Assembly: GCA_015064385.1 (NCBI GenBank)
Contig: SVSI01000007.1
Span: forward strand, 17,758-81,757
From: Oscillospiraceae bacterium
GTDB taxonomy: Bacteria; Bacillota; Clostridia; Oscillospirales; CAG-272
Direction: 5' to 3'
DNA: 64,000 bases
Shown here one piece after another: positions 51,246-61,114 of the stretch; the stretch's first letter is position 1; each line of letters opens with the position of its first letter. The position numbers and the translations under genes were made by a program. The notes under the pieces are model-generated. The model saw only the letters and a list, made by a program, of their open reading frames with translations. It was not told where the DNA came from and did not search any database.

Positions 51246-52727
51246 TTAAAGCGTTACTCCGTCCTTGAATATAGCAAGCTCGTGCTTGTCGAGAAGCTCG
51301 GACGCCGCGGGGGTCTCGCCCGAAGCTACCGCTAAAATATAGTCGGTAAACTCCTGTGTGAGATCCTCCATCGTCTTTCCCTCAAGGAGCTGACCTGCGT
51401 TAAAGTCTATCCATTTTGACTTGAAATCAGCAAGACGGGAGTTACTCGAGATCTTGAGCGTGGGGATCGGACAACCGAACGGTGTTCCGCGTCCCGTCGT
51501 AAAGAGGATGAGCTGTGCGCCCGATATGGTGAGCGCACCCGACGCTACGAGGTCGTTTCCGGGCGCCTGAAGCAGGGAAAGTCCCTTAACGCTTACCTGC
51601 TCGCCGTACGAAAGAACGTCCTCTACGGGAGCGCTTCCGCCCTTCTGAACGCAACCGAGCGACTTGTCCTCAAGCGTGGTGATTCCTCCCGCCTTGTTTC
51701 CGGGCGAGGGATTTTCGTCCACCTTTTCGCCGTAGCGCATAAAGTATTTTTTGAAATTGTTGATAAGATCGACCGTTTTGTCAAAAAGCTCGGGAGTTCT
51801 GCAACGGTTCATAAGTATCGTCTCGGCACCGAACATTTCGGGTACCTCGGTCAGAATAGTGCTTCCGCCCATTGCGATGAGATTATCAGAGAAAGCGCCG
51901 AGCAGGGGATTTGCGGTAATTCCCGAAAATCCGTCAGAGCCGCCGCATTTGAGACCTACTATAAGATCGGAGGCGGGACACTTTTCGCGTCTGTACGTAT
52001 CCGAGATCTCTGCAAGCGCTTTTACTATCGAAACGCCCTCGCTTATCTCGTCCGCGCTTTCCTGGCATACGAGGAATTTCACGCGGCTCTCGTCATATTC
52101 TCCGAGACGCTTTTTCAGCTCGTCAATGTTTCCGTTCTCACATCCGAGACCGACCACTAGAACGCCTGCCGCGTTCGGATGCTTTATAAGACCTGCAAGA
52201 TAGTCAAGCGTCATAAGACAGTCCTGTCCGAGCTGCGAACAGCCGTAAGGATGGTTGTACGAGTAGATTCCGTCGATGTTTTCGGTCTTATAGCACTGTG
52301 AAAGGGACTCGATCTCGCGAACTATCGAGTTTACGCATCCGACCGTAGGAATTATCCAGATCTCGTTGCGGATACCGACCTTGCCGTCGGCACGCTTGTA
52401 GCCCATAAAATATTTCGGGGACTTCGGCGCGATCTCCTCAAAATTCGGCTCGTACTTATATTCAAGAAGCTTTCCGAGATTTGAGCGCGTGTTGTGCGTA
52501 TGGATGTGCTCGCCCGTCTTTATATCGCTCTTTGCGTGACCGATGGGAAAAGCGTATTTGATTATGTTCTCACCCTCGGGAATATCACAAAGCGCGAACT
52601 TGTGACCTGCGGGAATATCGTTTAACAGAGTGATATTTTTCCCCGCAACGGTGACGCTCTCTCCCGCCGATATCGCTTCGATGGCTACTGCCACCTTGTC
52701 CTTTGCGTTTATCTGAAGCGCCTTCAT
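51246..52727 (-). CDS. uxaA: Altronate dehydratase
   Basis: SAF-like N-terminus, GVRNEIWIIPTVGCVN, GLKCGGSDGFSGITANPLLG, FTTGRGTPFGCP. Confidence 0.93.
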   Translation of the reverse strand: MKALQINAKDKVAVAIEAISAGESVTVAGKNITLLNDIPAGHKFALCDIPEGENIIKYAFPIGHAKSDIKTGEHIHTHNTRSNLGKLLEYKYEPNFEEIAPKSPKYFMGYKRADGKVGIRNEIWIIPTVGCVNSIVREIESLSQCYKTENIDGIYSYNHPYGCSQLGQDCLMTLDYLAGLIKHPNAAGVLVVGLGCENGNIDELKKRLGEYDESRVKFLVCQESADEISEGVSIVKALAEISDTYRREKCPASDLIVGLKCGGSDGFSGITANPLLGAFSDNLIAMGGSTILTEVPEMFGAETILMNRCRTPELFDKTVDLINNFKKYFMRYGEKVDENPSPGNKAGGITTLEDKSLGCVQKGGSAPVEDVLSYGEQVSVKGLSLLQAPGNDLVASGALTISGAQLILFTTGRGTPFGCPIPTLKISSNSRLADFKSKWIDFNAGQLLEGKTMEDLTQEFTDYILAVASGETPAASELLDKHELAIFKDGVTL

Positions 52728-52728
52728 A

Positions 52729-54195
52729 TTATGCCTCCAGAACGGCAGAAAGTGCCTTGTTAGCGTCGCTTCTTATCAGCTTGTACCACTTTGCCACCTC
52801 GTTGCACAGACCGTCAAACGCGGTAAGATCCTCGCCCCAGAACGCCTCGTTTGAAAGCGCGAGCTTTACAAACTCGTCTGCGTCCTTTGCGCTGTTTTCG
52901 GCAAAGAACTTTATTACCGCCTCGTCGTCGCGGACGGCGTAAGCGTCGCCGTTTTGTCTCTTTGCGGCGAGTGCGCCGTCAACTACGTCGCTTGCGCTGT
53001 AGAACGCAAGGAGAGCGGCGAGCGAGAAGGTGATAAGCTTCGGGAGCTTGTCCTCGTTTTTAACGTAGTCCTTAAAGGAGGGAAGAACTCTTGCCTTCCA
53101 CTTGGAGACAGAGTTAAGCGAAATGGAAAGAAGCGCGTGATCGATAAAGGGATTTTCAAATCTTTCGAATACCGAATCTGCAAAAGCAAGCACCTCGTCG
53201 ATCGGGAGATTTACCTGCGGAGCGATCTCGTCGCGTACTATCGAGCGCAGGAATTTACCCATTTTTTCGTCGTACATACAGTCGCGAACGATGTCAAATC
53301 CGCAAAGATACGCCGCAAGCACCGAGGAGGTGTGCGCGCCGTTAAGGACTCGTACCTTTCTTTCGCGGTAGGGCTTCTGGTTGTTTGTGAATACAACGGG
53401 GAGACCTGCCTTGTCAAGCGGGAGCTCTTTTGAAATATCCTTGTCGCTCTCGATTACCCAAAGAGCAAAGGGCTCGCCGACGTCGATAAGATCGTCGGTG
53501 TAACCGATCTCGTCGTATATCTTTGCCGCCGCCTCTGCGCCCGGATAACCGGTAACTATTCTGTCAACGAGTGTGCTGCAGAAGATATTTGCATTTTCGA
53601 TCCAGCTCTTGAACTCCTCGCCGAGCGCCCAGATATCAGCAAGAGCCAGCACGCACTCACGGAGCTTTCCGCCGTTGTTCTCGATAAGCTCAACGGGCAG
53701 GATGATAAGTCCCTTGGAGACGGCTCCGCCGAATTTCTTAAATCTGTTATAAAGGAATTTCGTCAATTTTCCGGGATAAGTGGAGGGAAGTGCGTCAAAC
53801 GAATCGTCTTTATCAAGAACTATTCCCGCCTCAGTGGTATTGGATATGACGAAACGAAGGGAATCGAGCTCGGAAAGAGCCATATACTCGTTATAGTCGT
53901 TTGCCGCGTCAAGTACCTTAGATACCGAGGTGATAATTCTCTTGTCGTTGACCGTCTTGCCGTTTTCCTTGCCGCGAAGAACTACCGTATAGAGGTTGTC
54001 CTGCTTTTCAAATCTCTCAAGATTTCCGAAGGGAATGGGCTTTATAATAGCGATGTTTCCGTCAAAAACGCCCTTTTCGTTTGCAATATCGATCATATAA
54101 TCGGTAAAAGCACGAAGGAAGTTTCCTTCTCCGAACTGAATTACCTTTATAGGTCTGTCAACCCTCGTTACGCTTTGCTTTGTAATGTTTTCCAT
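52729..54195 (-). CDS. uxaB: Tagaturonate reductase (mannitol dehydrogenase family)
   Basis: VIQFGEGNFLRAFTDYMID..RVLNGAHTSSVLAAYL; neighbours uxaA and uxaC. Confidence 0.9.
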   Translation of the reverse strand: MENITKQSVTRVDRPIKVIQFGEGNFLRAFTDYMIDIANEKGVFDGNIAIIKPIPFGNLERFEKQDNLYTVVLRGKENGKTVNDKRIITSVSKVLDAANDYNEYMALSELDSLRFVISNTTEAGIVLDKDDSFDALPSTYPGKLTKFLYNRFKKFGGAVSKGLIILPVELIENNGGKLRECVLALADIWALGEEFKSWIENANIFCSTLVDRIVTGYPGAEAAAKIYDEIGYTDDLIDVGEPFALWVIESDKDISKELPLDKAGLPVVFTNNQKPYRERKVRVLNGAHTSSVLAAYLCGFDIVRDCMYDEKMGKFLRSIVRDEIAPQVNLPIDEVLAFADSVFERFENPFIDHALLSISLNSVSKWKARVLPSFKDYVKNEDKLPKLITFSLAALLAFYSASDVVDGALAAKRQNGDAYAVRDDEAVIKFFAENSAKDADEFVKLALSNEAFWGEDLTAFDGLCNEVAKWYKLIRSDANKALSAVLEA

Positions 54196-54207
54196 AACTG
54201 CCTCCGT

Positions 54208-55617
54208 TTATTTTACGTCGAAATATTTGGCTGCGTTGTTGTAGCATATTCCGCGAACTATCTCCTCGAGCTGCTTGTCGTCTGCGGGATACTCGCCGTT
54301 TTCTACCCACTCGCCGATGAGATTACAAAGTATTCTTCTGAAATACTCGTGGCGTGTGTAGGAAAGGAAGCTGCGCGAGTCGGTCAGCATACCAACGAAG
54401 TTACCGAGGACCGAAAGATTGGCAAGCGACTTAAGCTGTGCCTCCATACCGGTCTTTGTATCGTTGAACCACCATGCCGAGCCGTGCTGGATCTTGCCGG
54501 CGATCTCGGGACCCTGGAACGCGCCGATTATCGTGCCGAGAAGCTCGTTGTCGTGGGGATTGAGCGAATAAAGAATGGTTTTGGGAAGAAGTCCGTCGCG
54601 CTGGAGAGCGTTAAGGAATGCGGTGATAGCCGCACCGCAGTCGCGTACGGAGATGCAGTCAAAACCGGTGTCCGGACCGAGACGGTCGAACATCGCGCCG
54701 TTCGTGTTTCTCTGCGCGCCGTAGTGGAGCTGCATTACGATGCCGCGTTTTGCGTACTCTCTGCCGAGATGGAGCATAATTGCGGTCTTGTACTTGTCCG
54801 CATCAAGCTGAGAGATCTTTTCTCCCGCCATTGCTCTTGTGAAAATTGCCTCGACCTCGCTGTCGGACGCTTCCTCGTAAATTACGTAGTCAAGTCCGTG
54901 GTCGGTAGCTCTGCAGCCGAGCGAGCAGAAATAGTCAAGACGCTTGGTAAGCGCCGCCTTAACGTCTTCTGCGCTCTTTATTTCGATCTCGGAAGCTGCC
55001 GAGAGCTTTGCGATATAGTCGGTAAAGCCCGCCTTTTCGATGTTGACTGCCTTGTCGGGACGGTAGGAGGGAAGTACTGCTACGGGGAATTTGCCTTCGT
55101 CACGGAGCTTTTTGTGCCACTCGAGCGAGTCGATGGGATCGTCGGTGGTGCCTATCATCTTTACGTTCGATTTGAGGATTATATTGCGAACGGTCATATC
55201 GTCGCTCGCGAGCTTTGCGTTGCAGAGATCCCATACCTCTTTTGCGGTGCTCTCGTTAAGAACGCCCTCGTAACCGAAATATTTCTTGAGCTCAAGGTGA
55301 GTCCAGTGATACATCGGATTTCCGATCGCCTTCGGAAGCATTCTCGCAAAGTGCATGAATTTGGTGTAGTCGTCAGAGTTGCCCGTTATCTCGTCCTCGC
55401 AGACGCCGTTGCTTCTGATAAGACGCCACTTGTAGTGGTCTCCTCCGAGCCAGATCTGTGTTATGTTGTCAAACTTGCGATCCTCGTATATCTCCTGCGG
55501 GTTTATGTGGCAGTGATAGTCGATTATCGGCATCTCGCTCGCATAGGAATGGTAGAGCTTTTTTGCGGTCTCTGTCCTTAAAAGGAAATTTTCGTCCATA
55601 AATTTCATACTGAACAC
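54208..55617 (-). CDS. uxaC: Glucuronate isomerase
   Basis: MPIIDYHCHINPQEIYEDRKFDNITQIWLGGDHYKWRLIRSNG. Confidence 0.97.
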   Translation of the reverse strand: MFSMKFMDENFLLRTETAKKLYHSYASEMPIIDYHCHINPQEIYEDRKFDNITQIWLGGDHYKWRLIRSNGVCEDEITGNSDDYTKFMHFARMLPKAIGNPMYHWTHLELKKYFGYEGVLNESTAKEVWDLCNAKLASDDMTVRNIILKSNVKMIGTTDDPIDSLEWHKKLRDEGKFPVAVLPSYRPDKAVNIEKAGFTDYIAKLSAASEIEIKSAEDVKAALTKRLDYFCSLGCRATDHGLDYVIYEEASDSEVEAIFTRAMAGEKISQLDADKYKTAIMLHLGREYAKRGIVMQLHYGAQRNTNGAMFDRLGPDTGFDCISVRDCGAAITAFLNALQRDGLLPKTILYSLNPHDNELLGTIIGAFQGPEIAGKIQHGSAWWFNDTKTGMEAQLKSLANLSVLGNFVGMLTDSRSFLSYTRHEYFRRILCNLIGEWVENGEYPADDKQLEEIVRGICYNNAAKYFDVK

Positions 55618-55627
55618 CTCATTAAGA

Positions 55628-57322
55628 TTAGTCTTTGTAAGTTTTTATTTTGCCAAAGCACTCTTTTACCGTGTAGTAAGATTGCTTGGGATTTCTGTAA
55701 ATATCAACGACGCCCTTGTTGTTCTGCGTTTTCGGGCGGCTGTTCCAGTCTCTGAAATCGCCGTCGATACGGCAGTCTGCAAACTGCCATATAGCGACAC
55801 CCGAGATCTCGTCTGACGAGGAAAGTCCCTCAATAAGCTCTCTCAAAACGTCGCACTGCCTGTCCTCACTCCACTTAACGTGGCTGAAGGTGCGGTATCC
55901 GTATATCGCCGCCGCTCCGCATTCGCTTATAATTATCGGCTTTTTGGAGCTGACGCAGGTGTCGATGTATTCTCTTATCTTCTGATAGTGCTCGAGAGGT
56001 GCGTAGTCGTTTCCGTACCATGTGTACCATCTCGGATAGATGTTGATAGAAACGATGTCCTCCATATCGTAGCAAAGATCCTTCAGATGCCAGCAGGTAG
56101 CAGAAGTGCGCGGACGGGACGGATCGAGCGCCTTTAGCTGATCGTACTGGAGCTTGTAGCACTCTGCGCCGTACTCGGTGTGGCTTGCACACTCGTTAAG
56201 GATGCCCCACATAATGATCGAGGGGTGGTTGAAATGATTTATTACCATTTCTTCAAGACAGTCTGCACTCTGTTTCTTGAAGTTGGGATTTTTCATCTTG
56301 TTTTCGTCAAGACCTCTTGCGTGTCCCTCTTCCCATACGAAAATGCCCCTCTCGTCGCACAGATCGAGAAATCTTTCGTCGTTGGGATAGTGTGAGGTAC
56401 GAATGAAATTCGAGTTTGTGCTCTCGATTATGTCGAGATCGTAATTAATGAGATTTTCGGGCACTGCGCATCCGAGGGTACCGTACTCCTCGTGGCGGTT
56501 AAATCCTTTAAGGAAGATCTGCTTTCCGTTTATAAGTATCTTTTCGCCGTCGATCTTAATATCGCGAAAACCGATGCGCTCCTTGAGATCGTCAATATAC
56601 TCGCCGTCCTCAAAAAGCTTTGCGTGGGCTATGTAGAGATTCGGTGTTTCGGGCATCCACTCGTCAACGCCTTCAAACGAGGTCTTTGCTGAAAGGATAG
56701 CACGGTTGCTGTCAAACACCGCCGTGCCAAGCTCAACGGTTTTGCCCGCAAGATCTACGCTGAGCGTGTAAGCTTTTCCGTTATCGGAAAAACGGCGTAC
56801 CTTTGCAACTATCTCACTGTCCCAGCCCTTTTCGGTACGGCTGTTTTTAACGTGAAGATATTCTACGTAAGCGTTTGCGAGCTCCTCAATGGCAACGGGA
56901 CGGTTTATTCCGCCGTAGGTTCTGTAATCGTTGGGAACGTGAAGGGCAGAGTCGGGCGTAAAACGGTTGTCCGCTACTACCTCAAGCAGATGCTCGCCGG
57001 CTTCGGTAGCACCTATTTCTATAGTGAACGGGGTATAGGCGTTGTAGTGATGTCCTACGTGCTTTTTGTCAAAATAAATATCTCCCGTATGGGAAACTCC
57101 CTTGAAGATAAGACGGACGTTTCCACCGGAGGTGCGAACTGTGGTAGAGTATCTTCCAAGTCCTCGATAGTCTTCAAGACCGACGACAGATTCCCATACC
57201 GAGGGAACGGTAACTCGGTACTCGCCGCTTACGTTTCCTTCGGAGCTAAGCGTCTCAAGCTTCCAAAGTCCGCCGAGCTCGCGCTCTTTTCTTTTTTCGT
57301 GAGTTTCAAACATTCTGAGCAT
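55628..57322 (-). CDS. uidA: Glycoside hydrolase family 2, predicted beta-glucuronidase
   Basis: GFNRHEEYGTLG, WGILNECASH acid/base, IISECGAAA nucleophile, NNKG (NxK) motif near C-terminus; start trimmed to 57322. Confidence 0.87.
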   Translation of the reverse strand: MLRMFETHEKRKERELGGLWKLETLSSEGNVSGEYRVTVPSVWESVVGLEDYRGLGRYSTTVRTSGGNVRLIFKGVSHTGDIYFDKKHVGHHYNAYTPFTIEIGATEAGEHLLEVVADNRFTPDSALHVPNDYRTYGGINRPVAIEELANAYVEYLHVKNSRTEKGWDSEIVAKVRRFSDNGKAYTLSVDLAGKTVELGTAVFDSNRAILSAKTSFEGVDEWMPETPNLYIAHAKLFEDGEYIDDLKERIGFRDIKIDGEKILINGKQIFLKGFNRHEEYGTLGCAVPENLINYDLDIIESTNSNFIRTSHYPNDERFLDLCDERGIFVWEEGHARGLDENKMKNPNFKKQSADCLEEMVINHFNHPSIIMWGILNECASHTEYGAECYKLQYDQLKALDPSRPRTSATCWHLKDLCYDMEDIVSINIYPRWYTWYGNDYAPLEHYQKIREYIDTCVSSKKPIIISECGAAAIYGYRTFSHVKWSEDRQCDVLRELIEGLSSSDEISGVAIWQFADCRIDGDFRDWNSRPKTQNNKGVVDIYRNPKQSYYTVKECFGKIKTYKD

Positions 57323-57434
57323 AGTGTGATCTCCTTGACGGTGTATAAAGTGTCGTGTATTTACACACAAATAACCATTATGATTTTACAATATAATTGT
57401 TAACATACTGTTACGTGGGCGGCAAAAGAATTTG

Positions 57435-57489
57435 CATAAACTATTCAAAAAATGACTTACTCTATTTTTTCTATTGACATAAACTACTC
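57435..57489. repeat. Direct repeat pair CATAAACTAyTC in the uidA-araC intergenic region
   Basis: CATAAACTATTC at 57435-57446 and CATAAACTACTC at 57478-57489, 43 bp apart. Confidence 0.6.
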
Positions 57490-57502
57490 GCTTTGATATA
57501 CT
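57474..57502 (+). promoter_or_regulatory. Promoter of the first AraC-family gene
   Basis: TTGACA-17-TATACT. Confidence 0.75.
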
Positions 57503-57544
57503 TTAGTCAAGTAAACGTACGAAATTCACGAAAGGAAGGATAGC

Positions 57545-58348
57545 TTGAAGCCCACTAAGATACGCCATGCGTGGTCCGAGCACAAGGATTTTGAATTATT
57601 CAGACCTAACGGTACGCTAAATGAATATATTTTTCTGCATTTCTGGAATCCGATGCGGATCCTTTATAAAGGCAATAATATAACTACCTTTCCTAACGCG
57701 TGTATAATATTTTCTCCGGGTACGCCGCAGCATTTCGGTAGTCACGAGGAAACGATCCACGACTGGGTGCATATCACACCGGACGTTGCCGAACTGCTTG
57801 ATAAGTACAACATTGAGACAGATCGGATATACTATCCGAAAAATCACGGTTTTATAACCGATATAATCCGCAGAATAGAGGTAGAGAGCAGATCAGAGGG
57901 CATGTACAGTGACATGATATGCGATTGCCTTATCAGAGAGCTTATCATTCGCTTGGCAAGAGCGGTCAACTCTAAGTCAGACACAGAACGTCTTAACAGA
58001 CAAAGCAAGGAGCAGCTTAAGCAACTCCGCCGTATGCTCCACTTTGACTATGCTAAAAGGTGGGATATATCGGATATGGCAAAATGTATAAATATAAGTC
58101 CGTCTTATCTCCATTCGGCATATAAAAAGCTATATGGAGTGTCTCCCATGCAGGACCTCATAAACATAAGGATAGAGCAAGCGAAAAGTATGCTTGCAGA
58201 GTCACAGAAATCGATTGCCGACATCGCGCGCGAGGTCGGATACACAAGCAGCACGCATTTTATAAGGCAGTTTAGTAAAAACGTAGGTGTCTCGCCGCTG
58301 AAGTATAGACAAAACAATCTGCTTGAACACAGGAACGTGTTCGATTAA
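57545..58348 (+). CDS. AraC family transcriptional regulator
   Basis: C-terminal double HTH: WDISDMAKCINISPSYLHSAYKKLYGVSPMQDLINIRIEQAKSMLAES..FIRQFSKNVGVSPLKYRQ. Confidence 0.93.
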   Translation: MKPTKIRHAWSEHKDFELFRPNGTLNEYIFLHFWNPMRILYKGNNITTFPNACIIFSPGTPQHFGSHEETIHDWVHITPDVAELLDKYNIETDRIYYPKNHGFITDIIRRIEVESRSEGMYSDMICDCLIRELIIRLARAVNSKSDTERLNRQSKEQLKQLRRMLHFDYAKRWDISDMAKCINISPSYLHSAYKKLYGVSPMQDLINIRIEQAKSMLAESQKSIADIAREVGYTSSTHFIRQFSKNVGVSPLKYRQNNLLEHRNVFD

Positions 58349-58478
58349 ACGATATTGTATCTATTATATTACTCTAAAATACAGTTGTCAATAAAGATTT
58401 CTAAACTTCGAAAGAAAATACACGAACGTATAAGGATAATATAGTATTGGCAGTTCTACGGAAGGAAAAGCGTACAGT

Positions 58479-59294
58479 ATGAAGGTAGTAGATGTAAAGC
58501 ATGCTTGGACAAAGGATGATCTTCTTATAGACAGACCGAGCGGATTTGAAAACATGTATATATTCCTGCATTTTTGGGATGCTATGCTGGTGTATTCCGA
58601 AGGAGAAACCGTGCCCACCGACGCGAATGCCTGTATAGTATATGCTCCGGGCGAAAAACAGTTTGCAACCGCCAAAGAAAGCTGGCAACACGACTGGGTC
58701 ATAGTCACCTCGGACGTAAAAGAGCTCATAGATAAATTGGACCTGAAAACAGGCAAGGTGTATTATCCGAAAAATTATAAGCTCCTCACCGAAATAATCC
58801 GCAAGATCGAAAAGGAATACACCTCCCGCGATGAGTATTCAGACGATATATGCGAGTGCCTTATTACTGAGCTTTTCACGGTGCTTGTGCGTGAAACAAG
58901 CGGAAACGACTTCCAGGCAGGACTCAACAGACAGACCAAGGAACAGCTTGAGCGGTTAAGAAAAGTCCTTCGCGTTGACTATACCAAGCAGTGGAGTATA
59001 GATGATATGGCTAAATATATAAATATCAGCCCTTCCTATCTGTATGCGGTTTACAAGAAGCTTTACGGAGTGTCTCCGATGCAGGATCTCATAAACATTC
59101 GTATGCAACAGGCGAAAAAGATGCTTTCCGAAACACAGCGGTCAAAAAGGGAAATTTCCGAGTGGCTGGGATATTCGTATCCGTCACATTTTGTAAGACA
59201 GTTTACAAGAAACGTTGGTGTTTCACCTTTGAAATACAGACAAAACAACGGTCTCGAGCACAGAAACGATTTTACACTTCCGCACGGAACCTGA
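58479..59294 (+). CDS. AraC family transcriptional regulator (paralogue of the previous gene)
   Basis: Same architecture and near-identical HTH core (INISPSYLYAVYKKLYGVSPMQDLINIRMQQAKKMLSET). Confidence 0.93.
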   Translation: MKVVDVKHAWTKDDLLIDRPSGFENMYIFLHFWDAMLVYSEGETVPTDANACIVYAPGEKQFATAKESWQHDWVIVTSDVKELIDKLDLKTGKVYYPKNYKLLTEIIRKIEKEYTSRDEYSDDICECLITELFTVLVRETSGNDFQAGLNRQTKEQLERLRKVLRVDYTKQWSIDDMAKYINISPSYLYAVYKKLYGVSPMQDLINIRMQQAKKMLSETQRSKREISEWLGYSYPSHFVRQFTRNVGVSPLKYRQNNGLEHRNDFTLPHGT

Positions 59295-59321
59295 AAAAGC
59301 GCCATCCGGCGCTTTTATTTT
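59294..59321 (+). terminator. Intrinsic terminator
   Basis: AAAAGCGCC ATCC GGCGCTTTT ATTTTTT. Confidence 0.8.
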
Positions 59322-59335
59322 TTCGTTCCAAATTA

Positions 59336-59364
59336 TTGACATTGCAAGATAGAGCGTGTATAAT
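59336..59364 (+). promoter_or_regulatory. Promoter of GH2-GH95 operon
   Basis: TTGACA-17-TATAAT. Confidence 0.8.
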
Positions 59365-59401
59365 GTCGGTATAAGATTTCTTTGAAAGTAGGAAAAGTAA
59401 A

Positions 59402-61114
59402 ATGACAAGACTTTTTGACGAGCATATCGTAAGACCGGTCAAATATCTCAACGGTTCTTGGGATTTTATGACCGATCCGAAACGCGAGGGAGAAGAAAAG
59501 CAGTATTTCAAAAATCTTCCCGCCAAGGAGAAGATAACCGTTCCGGGCGTATGGAACACCGAAAAGGATCTTCTCAAATACGAGGGACTTGCCTGGTACA
59601 GTAAAAAATTCTATTTTGAGGGCGGAACGCTCCGACTTAACTTCGGCGCAGTTCTTACCGAGGCAAAGGTCTGGCTTGACGGAAATTATCTCGGCTACCA
59701 CTACGGTGGATTTACGCAGTTTGATTTTATAGTAAACGGTGTAGAGGCGGGAGAGCATACGCTGACACTCAGCGTTGATAACCTCTTTGATCTTCAGTCG
59801 ATACCTCAAAAATGGGTTGACTGGTATCATTACGGCGGAATCATTCGTGACGTTACCGCCGAAAAGCTTTGCGGAATAACTGCACTTTTCAATAGATTCG
59901 AGTACGAGCTGTCGGACGATCTTAGCTCTGCAAAAGGAAGCTTCACCGTTGAGATCTTTAACGCGGAAAACACCGAAGTTACCGATATAATTAAGATAGA
60001 TATCGACGGCAGCGAGGTCTGCCGCGACACTCTCACTCTCGGCGCGTACGAGAGAAAGGAAATAAAGCTTTCCGAGATAGAGCTCAAAAATATTAAGCTC
60101 TGGAATATAGACGAGCCGAACCTTTACGACGTTAAGATAAGCACGTCAAGTGACGATCTCTACGACAGAGTCGGCTTTAGAAAGGTTGCGCTTGAAAACG
60201 GTATGGTCACCGTTAACGGTAAAGCAATCGAAATACGCGGCGTGAACCGCCACGAGGAGCATCCCGATTGGGGCTTTGCATTTCCGCAGGGACTTATGAG
60301 ACGCGACCTCGATATAATAGTAGATGATCTCGGCTGTAACTCGATTCGCGGTTCTCACTATCCCAATTCCAAGGAATTCGTTGATATGCTCGATGAAAGA
60401 GGAATCCTCTTCTGGAGCGAGATACCGGTCTGGGGAGTAGGGTTCTCGCAGGCAGCTCTCGGCGACCCCGTAGTCGTGGAGCGCGGACTCGAGATGCACC
60501 GCGAGATGGTAAAATACTACTATAACCACCCGTGTATCATCTTCTGGGGTATGCACAACGAGATAAAGTGCGATACTCCCGAAGGATACGAGATGTCTAA
60601 GCTGTACTACAATTACCTTAAGGAGAATGGCGGAAACCGTCTCGTTACTTATGCGGCAAACCGTCCGATGACAGACCTCTGCTTTGAGTTCTGTGATATT
60701 ATTTCCACAAATCTCTATTTCGGATGGTACGGAGGCGGACTTAGTGATTGGGATAAATTTGCATCTGATTTCAGAAAGAGAAGAGAAGAGCTCGGATTCA
60801 GCGCTAAGCCGGTAATTATGAGTGAATTCGGCGCGGCAGCCCTTTACGGCTACCATACCTTCGATAACGTCCACTGGACAGAAGAATATCAGGCAAATCT
60901 GATGGAGCACGCCATCGAGCTTTTCCACCGTGACGATATGTTCTGCGGCTTCTTCGTATGGCAGTTCTGCGATATGAGGACCTGCCTTGAGGCGGGAATC
61001 AACCGCGCAAGGGGCTTTAACAATAAGGGAATAGTAAACGAATACAGAAAACCCAAGGCGGCGTATTTTAAGATAAGAGAGCTTTATCATAAGTACTCAA
61101 AGGATGAAAAATAA
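59402..61114 (+). CDS. Glycoside hydrolase family 2, predicted beta-glucuronidase-like
   Basis: GVNRHEEHPDWG, FWGMHNEIK acid/base, IMSEFGAAA nucleophile, GFNNKG (NxK) motif. Confidence 0.85.
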   Translation: MTRLFDEHIVRPVKYLNGSWDFMTDPKREGEEKQYFKNLPAKEKITVPGVWNTEKDLLKYEGLAWYSKKFYFEGGTLRLNFGAVLTEAKVWLDGNYLGYHYGGFTQFDFIVNGVEAGEHTLTLSVDNLFDLQSIPQKWVDWYHYGGIIRDVTAEKLCGITALFNRFEYELSDDLSSAKGSFTVEIFNAENTEVTDIIKIDIDGSEVCRDTLTLGAYERKEIKLSEIELKNIKLWNIDEPNLYDVKISTSSDDLYDRVGFRKVALENGMVTVNGKAIEIRGVNRHEEHPDWGFAFPQGLMRRDLDIIVDDLGCNSIRGSHYPNSKEFVDMLDERGILFWSEIPVWGVGFSQAALGDPVVVERGLEMHREMVKYYYNHPCIIFWGMHNEIKCDTPEGYEMSKLYYNYLKENGGNRLVTYAANRPMTDLCFEFCDIISTNLYFGWYGGGLSDWDKFASDFRKRREELGFSAKPVIMSEFGAAALYGYHTFDNVHWTEEYQANLMEHAIELFHRDDMFCGFFVWQFCDMRTCLEAGINRARGFNNKGIVNEYRKPKAAYFKIRELYHKYSKDEK

